A DNA stretch of 64,000 bases from Geosiphon pyriformis (lineage: Eukaryota > Glomeromycota > Glomeromycetes > Archaeosporales > Geosiphonaceae). The DNA lies in assembly GCA_016748015.1 (NCBI GenBank), contig JAAOMT010000543.1, positions 496,001 through 560,000 of the forward strand, read 5' to 3'. The notes beneath the pieces were generated by a model, which saw only the letters and a list, made by a program, of their open reading frames with translations, did not search any database and was not told the DNA's origin. Below, piece after piece: positions 24,901-36,222 of the stretch; within the stretch, counting starts at the first letter, position 1, and each line of letters starts with the position of its first letter. Position numbers and translations under genes: made by a program.

Positions 24901-25734
24901 CCCCCAACCCCATCCTCAACCCTCTCATTCAAAACAATAAAAATAATGAGGATTATGGATGGTTTCTTCCAGGCAGCATCCTGAGAGGAAATCCCAATCA
25001 TCGGGAAATGGAAAAAGTAAATGATCTGGAAGACCATAAAACAACATCGCAACTTTCGAAGTTAACCCTCAACACTCCTAGAAAAAAACGACGATCAGAC
25101 GCATCAATTTCCATCCCTAACCAAATTGATTCTACAATTCCTGACAATGAGTTATGGTCATTTTCAATTGAGGACAACATAACTCCACGAGTTAGACACG
25201 GAGATAGTCGCCTAATTATGAGAAAACGATCAGAGTATGAGATGGTTGATCCGCGAGCAGTTTATCCAATTTTAAATCAACAATCAGCGACTAATTCGAA
25301 AGTAATGGGAAAGGTGAGTGAGTTAATAAAAATCAATTGAGTCCAGTTGATCAATATTAATCCAAGCTTTTACTTTTTACTTTCTTTTAGAAACCAGTAA
25401 CCTTCCCAAAAATAATAGAGGTCATCCCGCAAACTCAAATTAATACAATACCTACCGGTTAGAATTTTTCAAATTTTTTTTAATTGTGGATCTCCTTTAG
25501 AAATAAATTAAACTTGTCTATCGAATCCGATTATGTTTAACAGGTCCTTCATTAAGTGAATTTTGGAATATATATAGCGATTCCTCACCCGTGGTCAATG
25601 CACAATCTTCCTGGAAAGTTGGATCAAGAATTTCTTATCAGCGGTCAAGTAGCTCAACAGGATATTCAACCGTTATTAAGAGGGTAACACCATCATCATC
25701 ACAGATAGCCCATGAAATAATCGAGATAGATTAG
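21932..25734 (+). CDS. NBS1: Nibrin/Nbs1/Xrs2, MRN-complex subunit
   Basis: Fifteen exons: 21932-21965, 22088-22138, 22215-22300, 22369-22544, 22612-22697, 22784-23091, 23167-23372, 23454-23572, 23655-23765, 23852-24294, 24373-24495, 24567-24638, 24717-25313, 25391-25457, 25544-25734; 889 residues. An FHA domain (about residues 13-115) has the phosphopeptide-binding GRK (Arg27) and SRHHA (residues 41-45). It runs directly into BRCT repeats; the first has FKCTHLLM and ALVQGRPIIDESWL, the pattern expected of nibrin. Nbs1 recruits Mre11-Rad50 and the Tel1/ATM kinase to double-strand breaks. The remaining C-terminal half is Ser/Pro/Asn-rich and disordered-looking, with a basic PRKKRR that may be a nuclear localisation signal. 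The short Mre11-binding motif is not obvious; GKKPVTFPK at the exon 13/14 junction is the best candidate. I did not find a clear C-terminal Tel1-binding acidic/aromatic motif. All exon phases agree. FHA-BRCT order makes the identification strong. Confidence 0.9.
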
Positions 25735-26946
25735 ATGAATATCCTCAACTTATCTTTATCAGGTGAACAGAATTATCTAATTTAAATTAAATGATGAATT
25801 ATAATTTTTCTGCATTTCGATGATTTCACCATTTCACTTGTAAATAGAAAAGGCAGAATTACATATTCGAGTTTTTCTTTTAGTTTTAGATCAAAACCTA
25901 AGGACTCTAATTTTTAAATACACTTGCCTATGAAACAAAAGTAAAATTCGTGAGGGAAATATGGGTACACTAGATATCCTGCTATTTTTTTGAACGTCTC
26001 GAGAAATTCGGACTTTTTTAATTTGAATTTGCAAGATAGCACGAATACAATATATTTTGCAGATCTCAGTTGTGAGGTTTGTTGCGTGCTAGAAAGAATT
26101 CTTCAAAACGAGGATGGTAATTCTGACGATTTAAATATCCCCTTTTCCATGAGCCTATGTTATCATTTTTCACCTTGCATATTCAAAAATTTAATTAAAA
26201 TAAGATCAAATTGTCTTTTTCACTTAAATTTTTTAAAAATATAATTAGAATTTATTATTGTTTTTGTTTATTGTTATTGTTTAAATAATTAAGTAAAAAA
26301 ATAAGAAAAAAATAATTTATTTTAAAGTGTAATAATTTTAATTATTAATTATAATAAAACAGTTTCAAACTTAAGTAAAATAAACTAATTAATCTATTAA
26401 AATTAATAATTAGTTAATTTTAAGGTTATTAATCTATAAAAATTGCAAATTTTAAAGTATTTATTACAAAATAAAATCAAAATACATTTTTAAAAAAAGA
26501 AGCTTTTTTTATATATTTTTTATAACACAATTTAATAATTAAATGTATATTTTATCAAATTATAAAATATTTTAAATATTTTAACATAATGTTAGATTTT
26601 TTAAGAAATTTTTTAATGTTACATAGTTTAGAGTATTGCATATTCTGATTACTACATTTAGTTACACTTGTACTTTATACAAATTAGATATTAATTAAGT
26701 AATAATTTGGTTAAGTAATAATTAAATAAATGTAAAATAATAATATATACTAATTAATAATCGAAATTAATAAAATAATTAATAATAAATGTTATAAAAA
26801 TAAATTTCAATTTCAATTAATACTACAGGAAAAAAATTTAAACAAAATTTTTTTTTTCCAAAATTAATTAATATTATTACTATTTATTTAAAAAATTTTA
26901 AAAATTTTAATAATAAATTAGTAACTAAGTTATTGTTTCTTCAAAC

Positions 26947-26984
<38 letters not shown>

Positions 26985-29180
26985 GCATAATAATGTATTA
27001 ATTAAATTTGTTTTGAAATAATATTTAATTATATTATTTAGTAAAAAAAATTTTAATTAATTATTACTAATTATAAAACAAAACAAATTATGTTTTAATA
27101 TACAACTTTTTTTAATTATATTAATAATAAGTTGGTTATCAAAAATAATATTAAACTTTTTTATATAAAATTTGTATTTTAGATTTTTTTTAAATATTAT
27201 TATAATATTTGGTTTTGCTTTTTTTTTACGATTGTTGTTTGTATAATATTTTTTATCTATTTTTTTTAATAAAAATTTATTTGAAATATTTAGTAAAGTT
27301 TTTAATATTAAGTTAAAATTTATTGACTTATAATAATATATTATTATTTATTTTAAAGTTTTTAAATTTTGACTGATTACATATAGAAAAAACATGAATC
27401 ACACTTATTTTAAAATCTTTTATAATTGTATTATAATAAATAGTAATTAAACTGTATTTATTAAATAAAAACTAAAACTATTTTTATTTGTTAATTAGTT
27501 TTAATAACAAAAAATAATATTTTTTTTAATCAAAAAAGTAATTACATTTTAAAATATTTTTAAATCAAATTAATTAATTTTTTTAATTATATTATTTTAA
27601 ATATAATATTACTATAACTAACAAAGTTTAAATTATATAACTTTTAAGTAATCAGTTATAATTAAAGTTTATATAATTAATTTATTAATTTAATATTTTA
27701 TATTAAAATTATTCTTTTTATTGTAGTTTATATTGTTATAATTAATAAAAAAATTTGGTTTTAAGTTAATTTTATTAAGTTTTAATTATAAAATTTTATT
27801 TATTTATTAAATTTATTATTAAACTAATTAATTTTTAATAATTTTAATAATTTTTTTGTTATTAATAAAATAGTTTCAATTTTAAATAAAAATATTAAAA
27901 CTTTTGTTATTAAAATACAAATTAAGATTTTTAATAAAATTTAAAGTAGTTTATTTAAAATAAATTTTGTATTAACAAAATTATTTATAAATATGTAATA
28001 TAATTTTTAATAATAAAGATTCAAATTATATTAAATACTTAAGAATTTTTTCTTTTTTTTATTAGTATAATATAGTTTTAATATAAATTTTAATAGCTAA
28101 TTACATATTAAAATTCCATAAATCATGTTTATAGTTAATTAAGTATTGCAATTTATATGATAAAAAACTTTACTTTGTTAAAGCAATTTAAAATATAATA
28201 TAATATAAATTTTGACACAAAATTTATTTTTATCAATTTAATTTATGAATATTTCAATATTTCACACAAAAATTATATAAATATAATCAACATTTATAAT
28301 TGTAAAATAAAATTTAATATATTATTGCTTTTTTTTATTTGTATTTTCTTGAAATTTTGTGCCTAAATTACTTTTTTATTATTTTATTTAACAAATTTTT
28401 TTTATAAAAACCAACATAACACTTTTTATTTTAAGATAATAAATTTTTCAGCTCAATTACACTTCATAATAAATTTCATTTCATTGAAATCAATAACAAA
28501 AGATTCCAGAAAACTCAAAATCACGTTTGTAAAAGGAAATCATTCACATAATCTTGCTAACGAGATAATTTTAGTCTTTGATACGCACATGATCAATAAG
28601 AATCAATGATACACCAACCACTCTTTTCGAAGTCAAAAGATCCATGCCCTTGCTCCTACCAATTTACTATCAATGAGGATTTCAAATAGTGCATGCAAAT
28701 TGAAGGTAGTTGCTTGCTCTTATTTTACCGGTTTCGAAAATAAAATAATGAAGGTGAAAAATTATACAAATAGATAAAGGGCGCAAATAGCAGTGTAATA
28801 TAATATGTATCATACTATCGTCCCGACGCAATCTTCTTACACCTACTTATAACTATCTATAGCGGATAATGAATACAAAAGGATACCCAACGGTAATCTC
28901 ATTTCTCCAATAGAACAAAAATAATAAAACCCCAGCCATAAATGGATTAAAGGAATTGTGTGAGCCCTAACAACATAGTTCGATTAAAAAGTGAAAATGG
29001 TACTGGGAAGGGTAAAAGTGTATGGGATGGGGTATTTCAAGACATTTCCATCAAATTTCGGAGTCAATCTTCTCCGGTTAGAAATATCGCCATCAACATA
29101 CTCATAAAACATCATCAGAGAGCCACTTTACACCAGCTGAAAAAATGAACGATTCTAAACTGGAAAAATAAAAGGGATTC
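25735..29180. other. Extremely AT-rich island between Nbs1 and Ypt7
   Basis: From about 26240 to 28450 the sequence is almost free of G and C, with stops in every frame and a (TTA)n microsatellite at about 26948-26983. From 28450 the composition returns to normal on the 3' side of Ypt7. I see no gene, RNA or recognisable element. Confidence 0.7.
26948..26983. repeat. (TTA)n microsatellite
   Basis: Twelve uninterrupted TTA units within the AT-rich island. Confidence 0.9.
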
Positions 29181-30409
<1,229 letters not shown>

Positions 30410-31249
30410 TACAGAAACAACTTGAATAGCTAAAAAGTTCTTTATAAAAATATCAGAATGCAAAAATCTGAAGAAGAAAATGGAAGGTGTGCGAAGATTA
30501 AAAAGTTTATCTAAAGAAATTAAGATGTAAACAACTAAAGACAAGAAAAATTTTGCCTCACAGTATAAAAATACACGCGAGATTTTAAAAGTTTGGGGTT
30601 GAAAGCTATATGAGACTGACTCTGCCAACAGCTAAAGCAGGCAGTCGGGCGGTTTTGTATGCCTTTTCTGATGTGTGACGCAACATCGAATAAGAACATG
30701 GCGCTCACCAATCAAGTTATCAACTACAAGTTTGATTTTTTAAACGTGATTTTGAGTTGGATAGGAAACCGAATTACGGGGAGAAAATCCCCTAGATCCC
30801 AAAATGGGATGAATTGTTGCCTGAATTCTTGTTCCTATGACTGTATTCTGACACCACACTCAATAATTAAAGAACAAAATATTTTTTTGAAACCAGTGTT
30901 TTTATGTCACCCAATTTAACTGTGACGTTTATTGATTTTCTATTAAGTTATACGATAGATAAGTCTTGTGCAACACAACCAGAATTTCTCCGATTTGTTC
31001 ATTACGTCGTAAAAGAACTTGTATTTCCTAGTTCTTTTTTCATAGCCCCTGGCATTATGACATAAACCAAAGAAAAAAGGTCAAGACAACGCGATTTTTT
31101 TAGTAGAAGATCAACGGTATTTTTTTGTTTCTAATATTGTTGATCAGAAAAACACTACATTCATTTTTGAAAGGTAAAACAAATGACCTTTCGGAATGGC
31201 ATTTCCGCTGAACTAATTCTCTTAAGATAATTTTTATCATTTATTCTTT
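30410..31249. other. Intergenic DNA between Ypt7 and NDUFA12
   Basis: The upstream flank of Ypt7 and downstream flank of NDUFA12. Plus-strand frames at 30659-30919 and 31259-31459 have no motif; the second is antisense to NDUFA12 exon 3. Confidence 0.6.
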
Positions 31250-31987
31250 TTAGGACCTTTGTTTAACTTTGGGCTGCCATTCAAGTATTTTTGGTGCAGT
31301 TGTGTTATAGGGCTTATAGGCTTTTGGAGTGCCAGTGAAATTTGGAATGAAAGTCGCTTTATATATTGGTTTAGGATAATTCTCAATTTTTGGTGGATAT
31401 TCAGTTATCTTGTGTATCCAACGGTGCCTATGCGGAAGAAGTTAAAAGTTTATCTTTAGTAATAATATCTCCTTTAAAAAATATCATACCAATTTTTGAA
31501 TTAATACTTGATGAATAAAGGAACACAGTACCATTCAGGTGGAATCGAGGTTGGGTCATCACTGGGGTGATTATATTCCACCCATCTGTCTCGCCCTTGG
31601 AGATATAATTCCAAGTTAAACAATTTTTTTCAAATGGGTTTGGCTGTCTTTGATAAGCTCAAGTTTTCATTTTTATATATTTTTCTCATAGGACAATATT
31701 TTAATTTTCAACCTTTAATAAACACTCTTTCTTTTTTTCTATATATAGTTTTCTCCAGGACAAATATTTAAGGTAAAATATCTTGATAATGACCCTCCAA
31801 AATCACTACAATAGAGTTCTGTTAATTACTTACCATATGTCTCTTCCTTATTCTCAAAATATTTATTCCCGAACTGGTCAACACCTATCAAACTTCCAGC
31901 TTTAACGTCTCCAATATGATTTAATTGTTTCCAGTAATTCGTTGGGCCAACTTTCACAATGTTTTTTATGTATCTTAAGAGACTCAT
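31250..31987 (-). CDS. NDUFA12: NADH dehydrogenase (complex I) subunit NDUFA12 / B17.2
   Basis: Three exons: 31987-31834, 31595-31532, 31427-31250; 131 residues. This gene has no long open frame and is visible only after splicing. It starts MSLLRYIKNIVKVGP, then GDVKAGSLIGVDQFGNKYFE (the typical LVGTDxxGNKYYE region), then TYGRDRWVEY and IPPEWHRWIH, the family hallmark. The ending is KAYKPYNTTAPKILEWQPK. NDUFA12 is an accessory subunit on the matrix arm of respiratory complex I. The PPEW/HRW motif is split by intron 2 (donor within the Trp codon), and joining it restores the motif exactly. Intron 1 is about 240 nt with an AAG acceptor. It lies head-to-head with the SLC35F5-like gene, with 139 bp between the start codons. 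Confidence 0.93.
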
Positions 31988-32126
31988 AATTTGTGAAAAA
32001 AGATTAATTTTTTTGGGGCAAACACATTATAAATAAAATAATTAAATGATGCAGATCATTTGCTATCGAAAGATATTTTTATATATTCGGTCCTAAACGT
32101 TTTTCAGTCGCTTCACACTTTCAAAA
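31988..32126. promoter_or_regulatory. Compact bidirectional promoter region
   Basis: Only 139 bp separate the divergent start codons of NDUFA12 (-) and the SLC35F5-like transporter (+). Both 5' leaders and core promoters must fit here or overlap the neighbouring transcription unit. Specific promoter elements are not clear enough to name. Confidence 0.5.
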
Positions 32127-33970
32127 ATGCAACAACACCAACGGCATACGTTGGGATTGGTTATTTTATTAGCTGTAGCTTTTATATGGGTTGGCTCAGC
32201 TTTTTTGATGAATGTAAGTTTTATCTTTTGATTCCAAATATGACACCCGATCAATTTTTACCATTAACTTTGTGTTTTGTTATTATAGCATATGTTCGCC
32301 AACCAAGATTATAACAAATCGTTTGCTATTACATACTTGAATCAAGCTTCATTTTCTTTATATCTTTTAAAAATTATATTCAGTAAAAAACGTCCTGCCA
32401 ATAAAAAGAGGTAAAAAATTTTTTCACTCTGCTAATGGAAAGCGACTTTTTTGCTTTATCAAAAACTATATGATCGTTCATCTCAGGAGAGTCATTGTTC
32501 CATTATTTTGATAAGTACGCTTTTTTTTATAGAATAATCGATTTTAATCATGCGCTGTATGATACCGGATCAAGAGCTTCTTCTGAATCAGTACAATCAA
32601 ACAATCTATATATTGATCGCACGCTATTTACTTCTCTTTCCATTGTATTCAGAAATTTATTCTTCGAATCTTTATTTTTCCATATGATATAGCTTCCGCG
32701 TCCTTCTTTGGCTCAAGACGCACCAGATCAACAATTTATGTATCAATCGCCTAAAATATCGGACGAAACTACAATCTTTTTACGGACCAATATTGGGAAT
32801 AGTAAATTAGATCGAGATGCTTACATTGATCCTCATGACTTCCTTGGATCTATTAATGAGGAAAATAAGCTGAAGAAATCGGAGGTATGGGATCCTATTG
32901 CAATCTCATTAAAAAGTATGTATTTGAAATAAATTATTTTTACATATTGACCTCTTTAGGTTGCAAAGCTCTGCCTGATATTTTGCGTGCTATGGTTTGC
33001 AGGTGTGTACATCATATTCAGGATTTTTTAAGAATCAAATAATTGACTTCGGTTTCTAATATGAAGATTTTGGGTGGGGTTCCTGGATTAGCCAATTGGA
33101 GTAATAACGCATCACTTGCATACACAAACGTTGCAAGCAGCACAATATTAGCTTCAATGTCAGGTGATATAATGACTTATTTTTTTTTTAATCTTCTACA
33201 TTCAATAATAATAATTTCTTTTGATAGGTTTCTTCACCTTGGGCATAGGCGCTCTAGCTGGTACTGAACAGTTTAGTTTGACAAAGCTAATAATAGTATC
33301 AATAAGGTATTAAAAGCTGTTCAAAATTCTAGCCAGCCTCACTGTTATTAACTTCTATTCTATTCTATATAGCGTAACAGGAGTCATTTTAGTATCGTTA
33401 GCCGACAAAACTAATATGCCGATTAATAGTCCTAGCACGCCTACTGCTCCATTTTTTGGTGACTCTCTTGCTTTGATAGGGGCATTTCTTTATAGCTGCA
33501 ATATAGTTCTTTTGAAGCACAGGATCGGCGATGAATCGCGCGTTGATATGTCACTCTTCTTTGGATTTGTGGGCATTTTTACTCTGGTGCTACTTTGGCC
33601 AGGCTTTTGGCTGTTAGATATTAGTGGTATAGAAAAATTCATGTTACCTCCAAATACCGTAATATGGGCAATGGTGACAATCAACGCATTGATTGGCACA
33701 TTCTTGTCCGATTACCTTTGGCTTTTAGCCACCTTTATGACATCACCTCTGGTTGTCACACTTGGGCTATCATTAACAATACCGATGGCTTTGGTCGGAG
33801 ACGTCATATATAAAGGCGTTAAGTTGAGCACGCAATATTGGGTTGGCGCCATGTTTGTGTTTCTGGGTTTTATTGCTATCAATTTAGCAGCAATCCGAGA
33901 TCAGAAACTATCGAAACTTTCTAATCTCAATGATCAGGACGGTGAGATTCTTGGAGAACTTGTTTTATAA
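32127..33970 (+). CDS. Drug/metabolite transporter, SLC35F5 / vacuolar Thi74-like
   Basis: Predicted exons: 32127-32213, 32289-32410, 32533-32590 (or to 32644), 32693-32884, 32960-33002, 33092-33163, 33228-33306, 33373-33970; 416 residues, or 434 with the longer exon 3. About ten membrane segments are visible. The first is LGLVILLAVAFIWVGSAFLM; others include NWSNNASLAYTNVASSTILA with FFTLGIGALAG, and VTGVILVSLADKTN. A C-terminal half with GDSLALIGAFLYSCNIVLLK, GTFLSDYLWLLATFMTSPL and YWVGAMFVFLGFIAINLAA is the typical EamA repeat of SLC35F proteins. Yeast relatives are vacuolar membrane proteins of unclear substrate. A polar loop (about residues 70-150) with PHDFLGSINEENKLKKSE joins segments 2 and 3. 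The exon 3 donor is uncertain: two in-phase GTs exist. All other junctions are constrained by frame and family pattern. Confidence 0.85.
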
Positions 33971-35044
33971 ATCTTAGTTCTGATAATTATCAGATCACGT
34001 TCCAGTGGCTCCCCTGTTTTGTCATTATTTTACTGTAATTTTAACTTCTTTTGGTATTATTTTTGGGCTTAATAGATTTTCTGCATACGTTGTCTTCGTC
34101 TACTGATGAAGCGAATACAACTGCTTCATCATCCGGAATGGCGAGTTCTGCAGTGCCTCGTGCAAGGCGATCCAATACCAGCCCGCCATTATCGGGAGAG
34201 CTATTTAAAAGCTGACAGGATAGGCTGCATTTCTTTTGATCCCCCCTTTTTACTAATAGGTTTGAAATTTAAAATAACGTTATATGTGATCTGTGCATCG
34301 AAAAGAACGAAATTAATTCCGAGTCGTAAAAGCCAAGATTGGTGTAGATCATACCAAAGTGGAGATGTGTGGAAAGAATTAATTTAACGAATCAAAAGTG
34401 AAATACAAGATTAGCGAGTATCTTGACAAATTAATAATATAATGTTGTTGTGGCGTCCAAATTTGAAATTAGAACACTCAACAATTGTGAAGACCAAGGT
34501 CGCCGGAAAAAATTTAGATAGTAAACATAATCTCGGTGGCTTTGCAGTTTTTATTGCTGGGGTCGTCGGTGTTCTAGCTTGTTGAGGCTCTTTTTATAAA
34601 TATTCTAAAAACAGGTCGAAGACTGGCAATAAAATTTTTTTGAACAAAACCAGAGTAACATTTTTAACTTTAAGCAAGATTGAAATAAGCAAAATTTTTT
34701 GTTGAATTCTTTTTTAGAGGAGTTTCATTTTAATTGAATTCTTCCAAATTATTATTATAATGGAATTTCAAATCCTCAAATTAGAAATCATGCATATTAA
34801 AGAGATTTTCGTTGTATATGTTATTGTCCTTTTCGCTGATAACTATATTTGTTTTATTTAAAAAAATATGATGATACTTTTAACTTGAAAATCCAAAATA
34901 GGCTACCGAGGTCGAATTTATGGGTTCCAAAAAAATTTTAGTTCAAACGTACAACATTTTTTTTGCCCACAATAATTGGAAAAATCAAATATTAATTTTT
35001 TTTCTAAAAATTAAAAATTTAATTTTTTAAATTGAACCATACCT

Positions 35045-35217
35045 AAGGACCTAAATGTTCTGTATTGAGATCAATTTTTAGTTTTAAAATGGACGTATGA
35101 CAACATAAGGATAATAAAAGTTCTGTGTTGAGATCAATTTTTAGTTTTATAAGGATAATAAAAGTTCTGTGTTGAGATAAATTTTTAGTTTTAAAATGGA
35201 CGTATGACAACATAAGG
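35045..35217 (+). repeat. Minisatellite family A, about three copies
   Basis: Units contain AAGTTCTGTGTTGAGATCAA followed by TTTTTAGTTTTA. The first and third copies also carry AAAATGGACGTATGACAACA, and the middle copy lacks that segment. Copies start near 35050, 35118 and 35160. Confidence 0.85.
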
Positions 35218-35239
35218 ACAAGCAAACTTCCACGTTAGG

Positions 35240-35510
35240 ATCTTGAATGTAGGACAATAAAAATAAACGTTCACTTTAAGTTTAAAATTTCAACAGATAA
35301 ATTTTCAAATTTATCACAATGTAGGACAATAAAAATAAAAAAAACTTTCGCTTTAGGATCTTGAATGTGACAATAAAAATAAACGTTCACTTTAAGTTTA
35401 AAATTTCAACAGATAAATTTTCAAATTTATAACAATGTAGGACAATAAAAATAAAAAAAACTTTCGATTTAGGATCTTGAATGTGACAATAAAAAAATAA
35501 AAAAAGGGTT
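35240..35510 (+). repeat. Minisatellite family B, unit about 116 bp
   Basis: The unit contains TTAGGATCTTGAATGTGACA, AATAAACGTTCACTTTAAG and TTTCAACAGATAAATTTTC. GACAAT anchors lie at 35253, 35369 and 35484, giving a period of 115-116 bp. There are two nearly full copies and a third partial copy. The array ends about 155 bp before the start codon of the coiled-coil gene at 35665. Confidence 0.88.
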
Positions 35511-35664
35511 GCCTCAGATCCATTAAATGTAGGAATAAATATAAAAAAAAAATATATAAATAAGTGTTTAAAATTTCAACGAATAAATTTTTAATTTAAA
35601 AGAAGGTGAAAATTTAATCGAAAAACTCAACTAACTCCATTATTCTGAATCTTCAAGTATAGAA

Positions 35665-36222
35665 ATGAATCAGCAACCTTCTAGCGATCATCACAACCAT
35701 TTCGTCGGCAACCAACAAAACCTCTCTCTCGAAAATAATGAATCTATTTATCCGATTCTCTATTTTGAAAATCAAAAAATTCCTCGCGTAGATGGTAATG
35801 AGACTTCCTCATTTAACCAAGCTCAATATCACCCGTCGTTGCATTCAGAATCGGATATTTATTCAGAAATTATGAGTTATTCTTCCCAAACTCTACTATC
35901 AAACGAGTCCCAAGAATGGATATTTCAGCACAATAATCACAATAGTAATTTTAACTCTTTGGCCCCAGACAACCAAGCTTACTCTATACAAAACCATGAT
36001 CCCCAATTTAACCATTTCCAGAATTTACAACAAAGCCCTCATCTGATTTTATTTGAAGACAAATTAATATTACGGGAAGATATTTTGAACATAGAGAAAG
36101 ATATTTTGAATGGGCAACGAGAAATTTTGAATAAAGAACGAGAAATTTTGGATAAAGAACGAGAAATTTTTAAGAAAAGGGAAGAATTAGCCCTACTAGA
36201 AACTAAATATAATGCTTATTAA
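35665..36222 (+). CDS. Orphan Asn/Gln-rich protein with C-terminal heptad coiled coil
   Basis: Single exon of 185 residues; I recognise no family. The first about 135 residues are rich in Asn, Gln, Ser and His, and look disordered. Residues about 137-175 are five consecutive seven-residue units, DILNIEK, DILNGQR, EILNKER, EILDKER and EIFKKRE, with aliphatic pairs at fixed positions. That predicts a straight coiled coil and hence oligomerisation. At DNA level these are 21-bp repeats at about 36078-36180, so the coil grew by tandem duplication. A minisatellite array lies directly upstream. Codon use is normal for the window and the start ATG is the first in a clean frame. A role as scaffold or regulator is guesswork. 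Confidence 0.65.
   Translation: MNQQPSSDHHNHFVGNQQNLSLENNESIYPILYFENQKIPRVDGNETSSFNQAQYHPSLHSESDIYSEIMSYSSQTLLSNESQEWIFQHNNHNSNFNSLAPDNQAYSIQNHDPQFNHFQNLQQSPHLILFEDKLILREDILNIEKDILNGQREILNKEREILDKEREIFKKREELALLETKYNAY

Larger units (their letters stand above)
33971..35664. other. Intergenic region with coding-like fragment and tandem repeats
   Basis: At about 34090-34220 (+) an open stretch reads SSSTDEANTTASSSGMASSA then VPRARRSNTSPPLSGE before a stop. At about 34442-34585 (+) an open frame ends LGGFAVFIAGVVGVLAC. I could not join either to a known gene. Two tandem-repeat families occupy 35040-35500 (listed separately). Confidence 0.4.

Noticed and set aside
31259-31459. Plus-strand hydrophobic open frame
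   Set aside because: It is antisense to NDUFA12 exon 3, which has strong family motifs on the other strand.
35240-35510. CRISPR-like array suggested by evenly spaced repeats
   Set aside because: The repeated unit is the whole 116 bp with no unique spacers. It is a tandem minisatellite in a eukaryotic context.
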